8,148 bases of DNA from assembly GCA_003455275.1 (NCBI GenBank), contig DMRR01000229.1, forward strand, positions 1 through 8,148, written 5' to 3'. The stretch is from Bacteroidota bacterium. GTDB taxonomy: Bacteria > Bacteroidota > Bacteroidia > Chitinophagales > UBA10324. This document shows positions 1-6,460 of the stretch, piece by piece; positions within the stretch are counted from its first letter, which is position 1, and every line of letters begins with the position of its first letter. The notes under the pieces were generated by a model. That model was not told the origin of the DNA and ran no database searches. It was given only the letters and a program-made list of their open reading frames with translations. Made by a program: the position numbers and the translations under genes.

Positions 1-1
1 T

Positions 2-1696
2 AGCGATATCGATACTTCGGCACTTCACAAACTGATTGATTACAAAACTTCTTTTAGTGATTCATCCGCAGCGAAGCAGCAAGTCAGTATTATTTTTTCT
101 CAATTGTGGCAGCGAGGCTACCTCCTGGCACAAGTGAATTCAATTCAAAAAGATTCAACTCATCTTGGTGTAAATCTTTCAATAGGAAAACAAGTTGAGT
201 GGGCTAAACTTTCGAAAGGAAATGTTCCGGATGATTTACTGAACCGCCTGAACATAAAGCCACAGCAGTTTTCAGGCGAACGGGTTTCTTACCCTGAAGT
301 TTTTTCAATCGAAGAAAAAATGCTTGACTATCTAGAGAACAACGGATTTCCTTTTGCCAGTCTGAAACTTGATAGTGTGAAGTGGAATCAAAACACATTG
401 AACGCATCGCTCATGCTTGAAAAAGGCAAGCTGATTACGATTGACAGCATTAAGGTAAATGGTTCTGCGAAAATTTCCCGTGCGTATCTCTACGGTTATC
501 TCGGAATTTCTCCCGGCGATTTGTATCGCGAAAATCTGATTCGAAAAATGAGTGTTCAGCTGAGCGAAATTCCTTTTGTGGAACAAGAGAGTCAACCTCG
601 GGTGATTTTTAACAATGACAAAGCGAGTATCATTCTCAATCTAGATTCGAAAAATGCAAGCAAGTTTGATTTGGTGATTGGTGTGTTGCCAAACAATCGT
701 GTGTCAGGTAAAGTATTAGTCACCGGAAACGGTTCACTTGATATGTGGAACTCACTCGGTCGCGGCGAGCGAGTTAAACTCACACTCGACAAGCTACAAC
801 CACGAAGTACTGAATTCAAATCCGCGATAGAGTATCCATACCTGTTTCAGCAACCTTTTGGTGTAAACCTGGCGTTCGAAATTTTTAAGAACGATACTTT
901 TTACCTCGATGTGAAAAAGGAAATCGGCATTCAGTATTTATTCAGTGGAAGAAATTATTTGAAAGGCTTTGTGAGAAATACTTCTTCGTCGTTGTTGTCG
1001 GTCGATACTTTTGAAATCAAACAATCGCACACTCTTCCATCGCAATTGGATTTGTCAGTCACCTACTATGGGTTAGAAACTGTTTTTGAAAACCTCGACT
1101 ATCATCTCAGTCCTCGGCGCGGTTGGTACTTATTTGCTTCTGCAGCTGTAGGAAGCCGCAAGGTGATTCGCAATCCGGTCATTACACAGTTGAAGGACAC
1201 AAACGAACCGGGATTCAATTTCACTACACTTTATGATTCACTGCCAAAAAATTCTGTCCGCTATGAGTTGCAAGGGCGAATTGAAAAATATTCTTCCATC
1301 AGCAGAACTCAAGTGCTGAAATTTTCTTTACAATCGAAAGGATTAATTGCTCCGGATATTTTTCAAAATGAGCTTTACCGAATTGGGGGAACACGGTTGC
1401 TGCGTGGATTTGATGAGCAAAGTATATATGCCTCGTGGTATAATGTTTTCACTGCAGAATATCGTTACCTGATACAACGCAATTCATATTTGTTTTTGTT
1501 TTATGATATTGCCTACTACGAACACCAGTTGAAAAATAATTTTTACACCGACACACCCATGGGTGCCGGAGCCGGTTTAACATTTCAAACAAAGGCAGGC
1601 ATATTTGGCGTCAGTTATGCGCTTGGGAAGGAGAGAGGAAATTCATTTCAGTTTCGTTCAGCAAAAATTCATTTCGGATATGTTAATGAGTTTTAG
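2..1696 (+). CDS. Omp85-superfamily outer-membrane protein (BamA/TamA type), 5' truncated by the window
   Basis: Family members insert or translocate proteins at the outer membrane; this one's substrate is unknown. The frame is open from base 2 with no stop, so the gene starts outside the window. The TTG at 104 lies mid-domain and is not a credible start. The window holds 564 residues. Residues about 64-150 and 146-220 look like two POTRA repeats, the second with the typical 'ISPGDLYRENLIRKM' pattern, and part of an earlier POTRA may precede them. From about residue 222 to the end is a beta-barrel (D15/bacterial surface antigen) region with 'LSPRRGW'. The Omp85 loop-6 motif 'GGTRLLRGF' lies at bases 1385-1411. 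The protein ends in Phe, as expected for a barrel's last strand. Only two or three POTRAs suggest a TamA-like or lineage-specific paralogue rather than the essential five-POTRA BamA. The 3' end overlaps the next gene. The family is clear, the subfamily is not. Confidence 0.88.
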   Translation, partial: SDIDTSALHKLIDYKTSFSDSSAAKQQVSIIFSQLWQRGYLLAQVNSIQKDSTHLGVNLSIGKQVEWAKLSKGNVPDDLLNRLNIKPQQFSGERVSYPEVFSIEEKMLDYLENNGFPFASLKLDSVKWNQNTLNASLMLEKGKLITIDSIKVNGSAKISRAYLYGYLGISPGDLYRENLIRKMSVQLSEIPFVEQESQPRVIFNNDKASIILNLDSKNASKFDLVIGVLPNNRVSGKVLVTGNGSLDMWNSLGRGERVKLTLDKLQPRSTEFKSAIEYPYLFQQPFGVNLAFEIFKNDTFYLDVKKEIGIQYLFSGRNYLKGFVRNTSSSLLSVDTFEIKQSHTLPSQLDLSVTYYGLETVFENLDYHLSPRRGWYLFASAAVGSRKVIRNPVITQLKDTNEPGFNFTTLYDSLPKNSVRYELQGRIEKYSSISRTQVLKFSLQSKGLIAPDIFQNELYRIGGTRLLRGFDEQSIYASWYNVFTAEYRYLIQRNSYLFLFYDIAYYEHQLKNNFYTDTPMGAGAGLTFQTKAGIFGVSYALGKERGNSFQFRSAKIHFGYVNEF

Positions 1697-2555
1697 ATTC
1701 TGGAAAATTATTTTTCTAATTCTTCTAAGTTTTTTTTCTATAAAAAATTCTACAGGACAGGCTGAAAGAATCATTTCTCCTGCACAGGCGCAAATGGATA
1801 GTTTGCAGCAATCTAAACACAGCTGGAAATTAATTTCCCCTCAAACTGTGCTTCAGCAAAATTCAAAAAAAGCAAGCGCAGAAATTGTGATTAAGCAAAG
1901 AAATGATGGATGGAAATCATGGATGTTTTATTTACTCCTGGGCTTACTGATTTTTTTGGTTTTTATCCGCATCAATTATGCGCGGGAGTTTTCCGAAACA
2001 TTTTTAATATTTAAACCGATAGGAATTAATCAGCAGTTGTTTCGAGATAACTATGGGATTGCCCGGCTCGGATCATTTTTTATAAGCACTTATTCTTCCC
2101 TCATAATTGGAGTCTATATTTTTCTTCTTGGATTTTATTTTCATTTTATACCATCAGATTCTTCCATGCTTGTCCTTGCTTTTTCAGTTGCGATCGGGGC
2201 TTTGCTTTTTCGATTTGCCGTATTGCGGGTTGCCGGAGTTTTATTCCCTTTCAAAAAAGAAATTCGTTTTTATCAATACAATGAAATTCAAATCAATCGT
2301 GTAACCGGGATTTTATTGCTGCCGGTTCTTTTCCTTGTTTCCTTTAGCCCACCGCTGGTTGAGCAATTTGTGGTCGTATTAAGTTTGATAATATTCGGCT
2401 GCTTAATCCTATTTCGTTACCTGCGCGGATTTATAATTGGTGCGGACTACTTCAGGCGGCATAAGTTTCACTTCCTCATTTATATTTGCGCCCTCGAAAT
2501 TTCGCCCGCTGTTATTTTGATTAAGGTAGTGAGGGAATGGGCTTCTGGTTTATAA
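1686..2555 (+). CDS. DUF4271 family multi-pass inner-membrane protein
   Basis: The function is unknown. The 289-residue protein opens with a hydrophobic signal-like segment (residues 5-20) ending in 'NSTGQA', a style common in Bacteroidota secreted proteins. A polar stretch of about 55 residues follows. Membrane segments then lie at roughly 79-96, 131-153, 161-187, 208-220, 226-245 and 262-283. The loop 'IFKPIGINQQLFRDN' (108-122) after the first segment and the hydrophobic body match my memory of DUF4271. I chose the ATG at 1686 because it is immediately followed by the signal segment. The ATG at 1680, two codons earlier, is equally possible. Starting further upstream at 1605 would add about 27 polar residues inside the Omp85 gene and bury the signal peptide. 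The start overlaps the Omp85 stop by 11 bases, suggesting translational coupling. No Shine-Dalgarno is visible. From memory, DUF4271 genes often sit beside hemD in Bacteroidota, as here, but a role in haem synthesis is only a guess. Confidence 0.82.
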   Translation: MSFRFWKIIFLILLSFFSIKNSTGQAERIISPAQAQMDSLQQSKHSWKLISPQTVLQQNSKKASAEIVIKQRNDGWKSWMFYLLLGLLIFLVFIRINYAREFSETFLIFKPIGINQQLFRDNYGIARLGSFFISTYSSLIIGVYIFLLGFYFHFIPSDSSMLVLAFSVAIGALLFRFAVLRVAGVLFPFKKEIRFYQYNEIQINRVTGILLLPVLFLVSFSPPLVEQFVVVLSLIIFGCLILFRYLRGFIIGADYFRRHKFHFLIYICALEISPAVILIKVVREWASGL

Positions 2556-2576
2556 GCGTGCAGTAAAATACATTCA

Positions 2577-3479
2577 ATGAAGTTGACAAAAGCGAAGAAG
2601 TCAATTAAAAAAGTAACCCGCAATATCACTAAGGTCGCGGCAAAAGTTTCAAAACCGGTTTTGAAAAGTGTAAAGCAAGCATTGAAGAAGGAACAAAATG
2701 TTTCTTCAAGAAGTGTTTCAGGTATCTCAAAGAAAATAAAAACAGTTTTGCTCACACAGGCAAAACCGGAGAATGATAAGAACCCTTATATAGAACTTTC
2801 ACGCAAGTATCAGCTCGAAATTGAATTCAAACCTTTTGTTCATCTTGAACAAGTGACTGCAAGCGTTTTCAGAAAATTCAAAGTAAATCCACTGAACTTT
2901 GATTCAGTAGTGATTACCAGCCGAAATATTGCCGATCATTTTTTCAAACTGTGCGAGGATATGCGTATTCGGATGCCGGACGAAACCAAGTATTACTGCA
3001 TGACCGAATCAGTTGCTCTTTATCTGCAGAAATACATTCAGTATCGCAAGCGTCGTGTTTTTTATGGTGAAGGTTCGCTTGATAGTTTTTTTAAAGAAGT
3101 TTTACATTACTATAAGGAGGGAGATAAATTTTTTATTCCGTGTGCAGATGTTCACAAGAGTGACATTGCTGACTTTTTGCGAAAGCACAATATTCATCAT
3201 GCAGAAGGTGTGATACTTAACACGGTTCCCATTGAATTGAAGAAAAAAGATTTACAGCATGATGCCTTAATCTTTTTTTCACCCGGCGGAGTAAATGCAT
3301 TACTTAAAAATTTTCCGGATTACAAGCAGAAGGGTCAGGTGATTGGTGGTTTTGGACCTTTGACAGTTGCAGCAATTGAAGATGAAAACTGGAAGTGCGA
3401 CATCATTGCTCCAACTCCCGAATCACCTTCCATGGCTATGGCTTTAGAGAAATATATCCTGGCTTCAAGAGGGAAATAA
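2577..3479 (+). CDS. hemD: Uroporphyrinogen-III synthase with lysine-rich N-terminal extension
   Basis: HemD (EC 4.2.1.75) closes hydroxymethylbilane with inversion of ring D to give uroporphyrinogen III, the cytoplasmic precursor of haem and sirohaem. The catalytic domain covers about residues 54-297. It starts at 'KIKTVLLTQAKPENDKNPY', the usual beginning of Bacteroidota HemD proteins as I remember them. It continues with 'VVITSRNIADHFF' (111-123), 'FFSPGGVNALL' (233-243) and 'GGFGPLTVAAIEDE' (257-270), consistent with the two-domain HemD fold. HemD sequences diverge strongly, so the call rests on overall pattern and on the DUF4271 neighbour. Residues 1-53 are extra. They hold 15 Lys and 2 Arg against one Glu, with hydrophobic residues every 3-4 positions. 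No other in-frame ATG exists before residue 129, so the extension is likely translated unless a non-ATG start is used. The start is 21 bases after the DUF4271 stop with no Shine-Dalgarno. The gene converges on the MORN gene with 5 bases between stops. Confidence 0.87.
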   Translation: MKLTKAKKSIKKVTRNITKVAAKVSKPVLKSVKQALKKEQNVSSRSVSGISKKIKTVLLTQAKPENDKNPYIELSRKYQLEIEFKPFVHLEQVTASVFRKFKVNPLNFDSVVITSRNIADHFFKLCEDMRIRMPDETKYYCMTESVALYLQKYIQYRKRRVFYGEGSLDSFFKEVLHYYKEGDKFFIPCADVHKSDIADFLRKHNIHHAEGVILNTVPIELKKKDLQHDALIFFSPGGVNALLKNFPDYKQKGQVIGGFGPLTVAAIEDENWKCDIIAPTPESPSMAMALEKYILASRGK

Positions 3480-3491
3480 TTTTTCTATTTC
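3473..3491. terminator. Weak AT-rich inverted repeat across the convergent stops (possible two-way terminator)
   Basis: GAAATA (3473-3478) and TATTTC (3486-3491) are perfect inverted copies around a 7-base loop. The stem contains parts of both stop codons, TAA of hemD (3477-3479) and the reverse-strand TAG of the MORN gene (3485-3487). A stem with one G-C pair is far weaker than a classical intrinsic terminator. It may be chance in AT-rich DNA. No better terminator is visible at this junction. Confidence 0.2.
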
Positions 3492-4687
3492 GTGCTGAGT
3501 GTTTTTACCCGAAGCACTACTTCGTAATTTGAATCTCCAATTTTTTTAGAGAACTCAACTTCAATTACCATATTCTTATACTTTTCAGAATAGCCATCGC
3601 CAACTATAAAAGTAAGCAGATAGGTCAATTTGGATTCATAGCTATCACTGTTATAATCCTTGGTATCAGAAACCATGGTGCAACAATTAATACCACAATC
3701 TTTTAGTTGCTGAGCGTAATAATTATATTTTGAAAGTGCATCAGTTCGTGTGCCCTCAAAAAGTAAATTATACCAGGTATAGTTGCCCCCAAGAAATCCT
3801 CCTGAAATTTCTGCATCTGAACTTCCGGTCACCTTGATAGTTGAAATATTTTCATTGTCAAGATTCAGATCATCTTCAATCACAGTTCCTTTGATGTGAC
3901 TGAAATCATTTGGGTAATCAGCTACCACTTTCTGAAGCGAGGAACAAAAATCATATTCATTGTAAGGATAATTTTTTTTCAGTTCATCATTCTTTTTTGA
4001 TTGTTCCAGCCAGTTATCCAAGAAATTTTGATTTTGATCTGTGTCATCAGCGGATTTTGCTTCACCGGTTTGTGAATCATCTGAGTATGCCGGTGTGGTA
4101 TTTTTTTCATCTTGAGTGGTTCCCTGGAAGACTCCATTTTCAAAATAGCCATCCATTATTTTTCCTTCAGCGCTATGGTAGTAACCTTTTCCATCCAGCA
4201 CATTCGCACTGAAGTGTCCGTAATAAAAACTTCCATCCTTCCAATCCATTCTTCCATATCCATCCTGAATTCCGTTTTTCCATTCACCAATGTAAGAATC
4301 ACCATCCTCCCAGAGATAAATACCAATCCCGTTGGAACAATCTCCGCTAATGCATGAGCCATTCCAATCAATATCATAAGAACTGCTCAGCACTCCGTCA
4401 GTAAAAGTTCCTGATTGAATTTTCCCATTGTTATCCTGGTAATAACCTTTTCCATCTAACTTACCGTTCAGGAAATGACCGAAATAAAAACTTCCGTTCG
4501 CCCATACATATTCACCTAATCCTGTTCTTGCTCCGTTGTAATATTCACCAGTATATGTATCACCACTATCCCAAACAAAGGTGCCGATTCCATTGTTGCA
4601 GTCACCAGAAAGGCATTGGGCTTGTGTATGCAGGTAAGAAAGGCTAACTCCGATAAAAAAAAGTAAGATGGAAATTTTGTTTTTCAT
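3485..4687 (-). CDS. Secreted MORN-repeat protein with unidentified C-terminal domain
   Basis: This 400-residue protein has no assignable function. Residues 1-24 are a signal peptide (basic start, hydrophobic core 'ISILLFFIGVSLSYL', end 'HTQAQ'), so it probably acts in the periplasm or outside the cell. Residues 25-189 are MORN-type repeats (Gly/Tyr/Trp-rich, for example 'YTGEYYNGARTGLGEYVW'), arranged as two 87-residue-period units that each begin with a C-x-S-G-D-C motif. Residues about 190-245 are a polar Asp/Asn/Gln/Ser/Lys-rich linker. Residues about 246-400 form a separate domain starting 'YDFCSSLQKVVADYPNDF', with Cys at 248, 331, 335 and 336, which I cannot name. Cys25 directly follows the likely cleavage point, but Gln before it does not fit a lipobox. 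Bacteroidota carry many secreted MORN proteins, probably protein or surface binding. The gene stands alone on this strand, divergent from the permease, so it probably has its own promoter. Confidence 0.85.
   Translation of the reverse strand: MKNKISILLFFIGVSLSYLHTQAQCLSGDCNNGIGTFVWDSGDTYTGEYYNGARTGLGEYVWANGSFYFGHFLNGKLDGKGYYQDNNGKIQSGTFTDGVLSSSYDIDWNGSCISGDCSNGIGIYLWEDGDSYIGEWKNGIQDGYGRMDWKDGSFYYGHFSANVLDGKGYYHSAEGKIMDGYFENGVFQGTTQDEKNTTPAYSDDSQTGEAKSADDTDQNQNFLDNWLEQSKKNDELKKNYPYNEYDFCSSLQKVVADYPNDFSHIKGTVIEDDLNLDNENISTIKVTGSSDAEISGGFLGGNYTWYNLLFEGTRTDALSKYNYYAQQLKDCGINCCTMVSDTKDYNSDSYESKLTYLLTFIVGDGYSEKYKNMVIEVEFSKKIGDSNYEVVLRVKTLSTK
4121..4615 (-). repeat. Tandem internal duplication: two CxSGDC-MORN units within the secreted MORN gene
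   Basis: Protein residues 25-111 (bases 4615-4355) and 112-189 (4354-4121) are two copies of one unit with a period of 87 residues. Aligned by eye without gaps over 78 positions they share 41 identical residues. Strongest conserved pieces are the opening C-x-S-G-D-C-x-N-G-I-G, the 'NGSFYFGHF'/'DGSFYYGHF' block, and 'LDGKGYY'. Each unit contains about three MORN-like repeats. The second copy lacks the tail of the first ('DIDWNGS') and runs into the polar linker instead. The divergence indicates an old duplication, not an unstable recent one. Confidence 0.85.
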
Positions 4688-4800
4688 GATCAGAAAAATT
4701 TGAGTGAAGGTCGAATATTTTTCGAAGTGTGTGTATCTGGTTTTTGATTTTTAAGGAGCATAAGTGTGAGTTTATATTTTGCGTCAAATATTTTTTTCAA
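4688..4800. promoter_or_regulatory. Divergent intergenic region between MORN gene and permease
   Basis: This 113-base AT-rich region must hold the start signals for both flanking genes, which point away from each other. For the permease, TAAGTGTG at 4761-4768 differs from the Bacteroidota -7 consensus TAnnTTTG by one base, and TA-tat-TTTG at 4773-4781 has one extra spacer base. Neither has a -33 TTG at the usual distance. I see no convincing box for the MORN gene. A small inverted repeat TCGAA-TATTT-TTCGA lies at 4711-4725. AAGGAG at 4753-4758 resembles a ribosome-binding site but no start codon of a real gene follows it at the right distance. Confidence 0.35.
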
Positions 4801-6309
4801 ATGGATGAAAGCAAACTGCCTCACGAAGAACAATCACCGGAAATGAAACGCTCGCTTGGTTTATATGATGCAACCATGCTGGTAGCCGGCTCAATGATTG
4901 GTTCCGGAATTTTTATTGTGAGCTCCGATATGAGCCGCACAATTGGAAGTGCAGGCTGGCTTATGGTGCTCTGGATTTTGAGCGGAGTGATTACGGTTAT
5001 GGCGGCGCTCAGTTATGGAGAACTCGCCGGCATGATGCCGAAGGCTGGGGGACAATTTGTTTACATTGAAAGAGCCTGGGGAAAATTTGTTTCGTTTCTC
5101 TATGGATGGACAGTATTCACGGTGATTCAAACAGGAGTGATTGCTGCGGTTGCAGTCGCGTTCGCGAAATACAGTGCCGTTTTTTTTCCAGCACTTAGTC
5201 CGGATAATGTATTAATAGAAATGGGTCCTTTGAAAATTGCAGCGAGTCAATTATTCGCAATAGCACTGATAGTTTTTCTAACATGGATCAATACGCGGGG
5301 AATTCAAAACGGAAAAATGATTCAAACCATTTTCACTTCTGCAAAACTGCTTGCATTACTTCTGCTCATAGTCCTTGGAATCGGAATAGGGTTACAACAT
5401 TCAACTCTCATCGATAACTTCAAAGACATGTGGAATGCTCAGTCAACTACAAAGAATTCTGATGGAGCATGGAGTGTTGAATCGCTATCCGGATTTGCAC
5501 TGATACTGGCACTGGGCACTGCTATGATTGGGTCACTCTTCAGCAGTGATGCATGGAACAATGTCACTTTCATTGCCGGAGAAATTCATGAACCGAAAAA
5601 AAATATTCCGCGCTCGCTCATTCTCGGAACCGGAATAGTAACTCTGTTGTATTTGCTCGCAAATGTTTCTTATTTGTCACTGCTTCCATTGAAGGGTACT
5701 GCACACGCGGGCGATGTGCTGGGCCAGGGAATTCAGTTTGCAGGAGGCATCACACCAAAAGGTGAAACCATTGACAGGGTAGGAACGGCAGCAGCTTCTC
5801 TCATCTTTGGAAATATTTCGGTTTACCTGATGGCTGCGCTCATCATGATTTCAACTTTCGGATGCAACAATGGAATCATACTTGCCGGCGGAAGATTCTA
5901 TTATGCAATGGCGAAGGATGGCTTATTCTTTAAGCAAGCAGAGAAACTGAACAGTAAAAGCGTTCCGGCAAATGCATTGTGGGTGCAGGCAGTGTGGGCA
6001 AGTGTACTTTGCTTAAGCGGTAAGTATGGTGACTTGCTCGACTATACCACTTTCGCATCATTGATTTTTTACATCGTAACCATTGCAGGAATTTTTGCAC
6101 TTCGCAAAAGAGAACCAAACGCTGAGCGACCTTACAAGGCACTGGGCTATCCCTTTGTTCCGGTTCTGTATATTGTTCTTGCGTTCAGCATTTGCGCTAT
6201 ACTGCTTTACACAAAAACTTTTAACACAGGAATCGGATTGCTGATTGTTGCACTCGGTGCTCCTGTTTATTTGTTTACTGTTGGAAGGAAGAAAATAATT
6301 GGCAATTAG
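4801..6309 (+). CDS. APC-superfamily amino-acid permease
   Basis: This inner-membrane transporter most likely moves amino acids by proton symport or exchange. The 502 residues and about 12 hydrophobic segments match the amino acid-polyamine-organocation family. The unwound-helix substrate motif 'GSMIGSGIF' is at residues 30-38. 'SYGELAGMMPKAGGQFVYIE' follows at 71-90. 'DAWNNVTFIAGEIHEPKKNIPRS' spans 250-272 and resembles the L-type (LAT) branch. 'GGRFYYAMAKDGLFF' is at 363-377. I chose the ATG at 4801 because the charged leader 'MDESKLPHEEQ' is typical for the family. The open frame runs back to a GTG at 4729, but those 24 extra codons look like translated intergenic DNA. No Shine-Dalgarno is present. 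Substrate cannot be inferred and the gene is not clearly in an operon: lysS has its own promoter 118 bases on. The TAG stop is part of the first copy of a 7-base repeat cluster. Confidence 0.9.
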   Translation: MDESKLPHEEQSPEMKRSLGLYDATMLVAGSMIGSGIFIVSSDMSRTIGSAGWLMVLWILSGVITVMAALSYGELAGMMPKAGGQFVYIERAWGKFVSFLYGWTVFTVIQTGVIAAVAVAFAKYSAVFFPALSPDNVLIEMGPLKIAASQLFAIALIVFLTWINTRGIQNGKMIQTIFTSAKLLALLLLIVLGIGIGLQHSTLIDNFKDMWNAQSTTKNSDGAWSVESLSGFALILALGTAMIGSLFSSDAWNNVTFIAGEIHEPKKNIPRSLILGTGIVTLLYLLANVSYLSLLPLKGTAHAGDVLGQGIQFAGGITPKGETIDRVGTAAASLIFGNISVYLMAALIMISTFGCNNGIILAGGRFYYAMAKDGLFFKQAEKLNSKSVPANALWVQAVWASVLCLSGKYGDLLDYTTFASLIFYIVTIAGIFALRKREPNAERPYKALGYPFVPVLYIVLAFSICAILLYTKTFNTGIGLLIVALGAPVYLFTVGRKKIIGN

Positions 6310-6330
6310 TTTTTAGAAGTTAGCATTTAG
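6303..6330 (+). repeat. Heptad tandem repeat NNNTTAG x4
   Basis: Four consecutive 7-base units, CAATTAG TTTTTAG AAGTTAG CATTTAG, each end in TTAG (6306-6309, 6313-6316, 6320-6323, 6327-6330). The first unit supplies the permease stop codon TAG at 6307-6309. The variable three bases differ between units, so only the TTAG phase is conserved. From memory, similar AT-rich heptad repeats are common between genes in Bacteroidota. Their role is unknown to me. Confidence 0.75.
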
Positions 6331-6416
6331 CGAATTCTTAATCCGGTATAAATTATTTCTGAGAAATATTTCTGCCATTGGAAAATCTGAATTCTAAAAT
6401 CTTCAATCTAAAATCT
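6308..6416. repeat. Imperfect long inverted repeat built from the two heptad clusters
   Basis: The arm at 6308-6337 and the reverse complement of the arm at 6389-6416 align with about 21 to 22 matches and a 2-base gap. Shared blocks include TTTTAGA, TTTAG and GAATTC (6332-6337 and 6389-6394). The 51-base centre (6338-6388) contains ATTTCT (6355-6360), AGAAAT (6362-6367) and ATTTCT (6368-6373), so the middle block can pair with either neighbour. No target-site duplication or transposon-like end is evident. It could form RNA structure, be a degraded small repeat element, or simply reflect two inverted runs of the same heptad. Confidence 0.5.
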
Positions 6417-6420
6417 TCCT
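6386..6420 (-). repeat. Heptad tandem repeat TCTNNNN x5 (NNNNAGA on the - strand)
   Basis: Five successive 7-base units, TCTGAAT TCTAAAA TCTTCAA TCTAAAA TCTTCCT, all begin with TCT. Units 2 and 4 are identical, giving a 14-base higher period (TCTAAAATCTTC at 6393-6404 and 6407-6418). Read on the other strand the units resemble the TTAG heptads at 6303-6330, so the two clusters are the same kind of repeat in opposite directions. Confidence 0.75.
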
Positions 6421-6426
6421 CCCGGT

Positions 6427-6434
6427 TACATTTG
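6427..6434 (+). promoter_or_regulatory. Bacteroidota -7 promoter box for lysS
   Basis: TACATTTG is a perfect match to the TAnnTTTG element used by the primary sigma factor of Bacteroidota. It ends 26 bases before the lysS ATG, predicting a leader of about 20 bases. No clear -33 TTG is found at the usual 17-23 base distance, because that space is taken by the heptad cluster ending at 6420. Confidence 0.65.
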
Positions 6435-6449
6435 CGAAAATTTTTTTCG
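6435..6449 (+). repeat. Small inverted repeat in the lysS leader
   Basis: CGAAAA-TTT-TTTTCG is a perfect 6-base inverted repeat directly after the -7 box and 11 bases before the lysS start codon. Its right side, TTTTTCGAAGT (6443-6453), recurs exactly at 4718-4728 in the MORN/permease intergenic region, where it also forms the right side of a small inverted repeat. It is AT-rich and may be chance or a leader feature. Confidence 0.35.
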
Positions 6450-6460
6450 AAGTAACTATT

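Noticed and set aside
104..106. TTG as the start of the Omp85 gene
   Set aside because: The frame is open back to base 2 and the TTG falls inside what looks like a POTRA helix, with no signal peptide after it.
1605..1685. Upstream start for the DUF4271 gene at 1605
   Set aside because: It would overlap the Omp85 barrel's last strands by about 90 bases and put 27 polar residues ahead of a clear signal segment beginning at 1686.
4613..4627. Lipoprotein signal on the MORN protein (Cys25 after the signal peptide)
   Set aside because: The residues before Cys are T-Q-A-Q, not the L-[AS]-[GA] lipobox, so ordinary signal peptidase cleavage is more likely.
4729..4800. GTG at 4729 as the permease start, with AAGGAG at 4753-4758
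   Set aside because: The extra 24 residues do not resemble permease N-termini, and the AAGGAG lies inside that stretch, 42 bases before the ATG at 4801, so it supports neither start.
6310..6460. tRNA, riboswitch or T-box before lysS
   Set aside because: No cloverleaf, T-box core or known aptamer pattern is visible, and the predicted leader is only about 20 bases.
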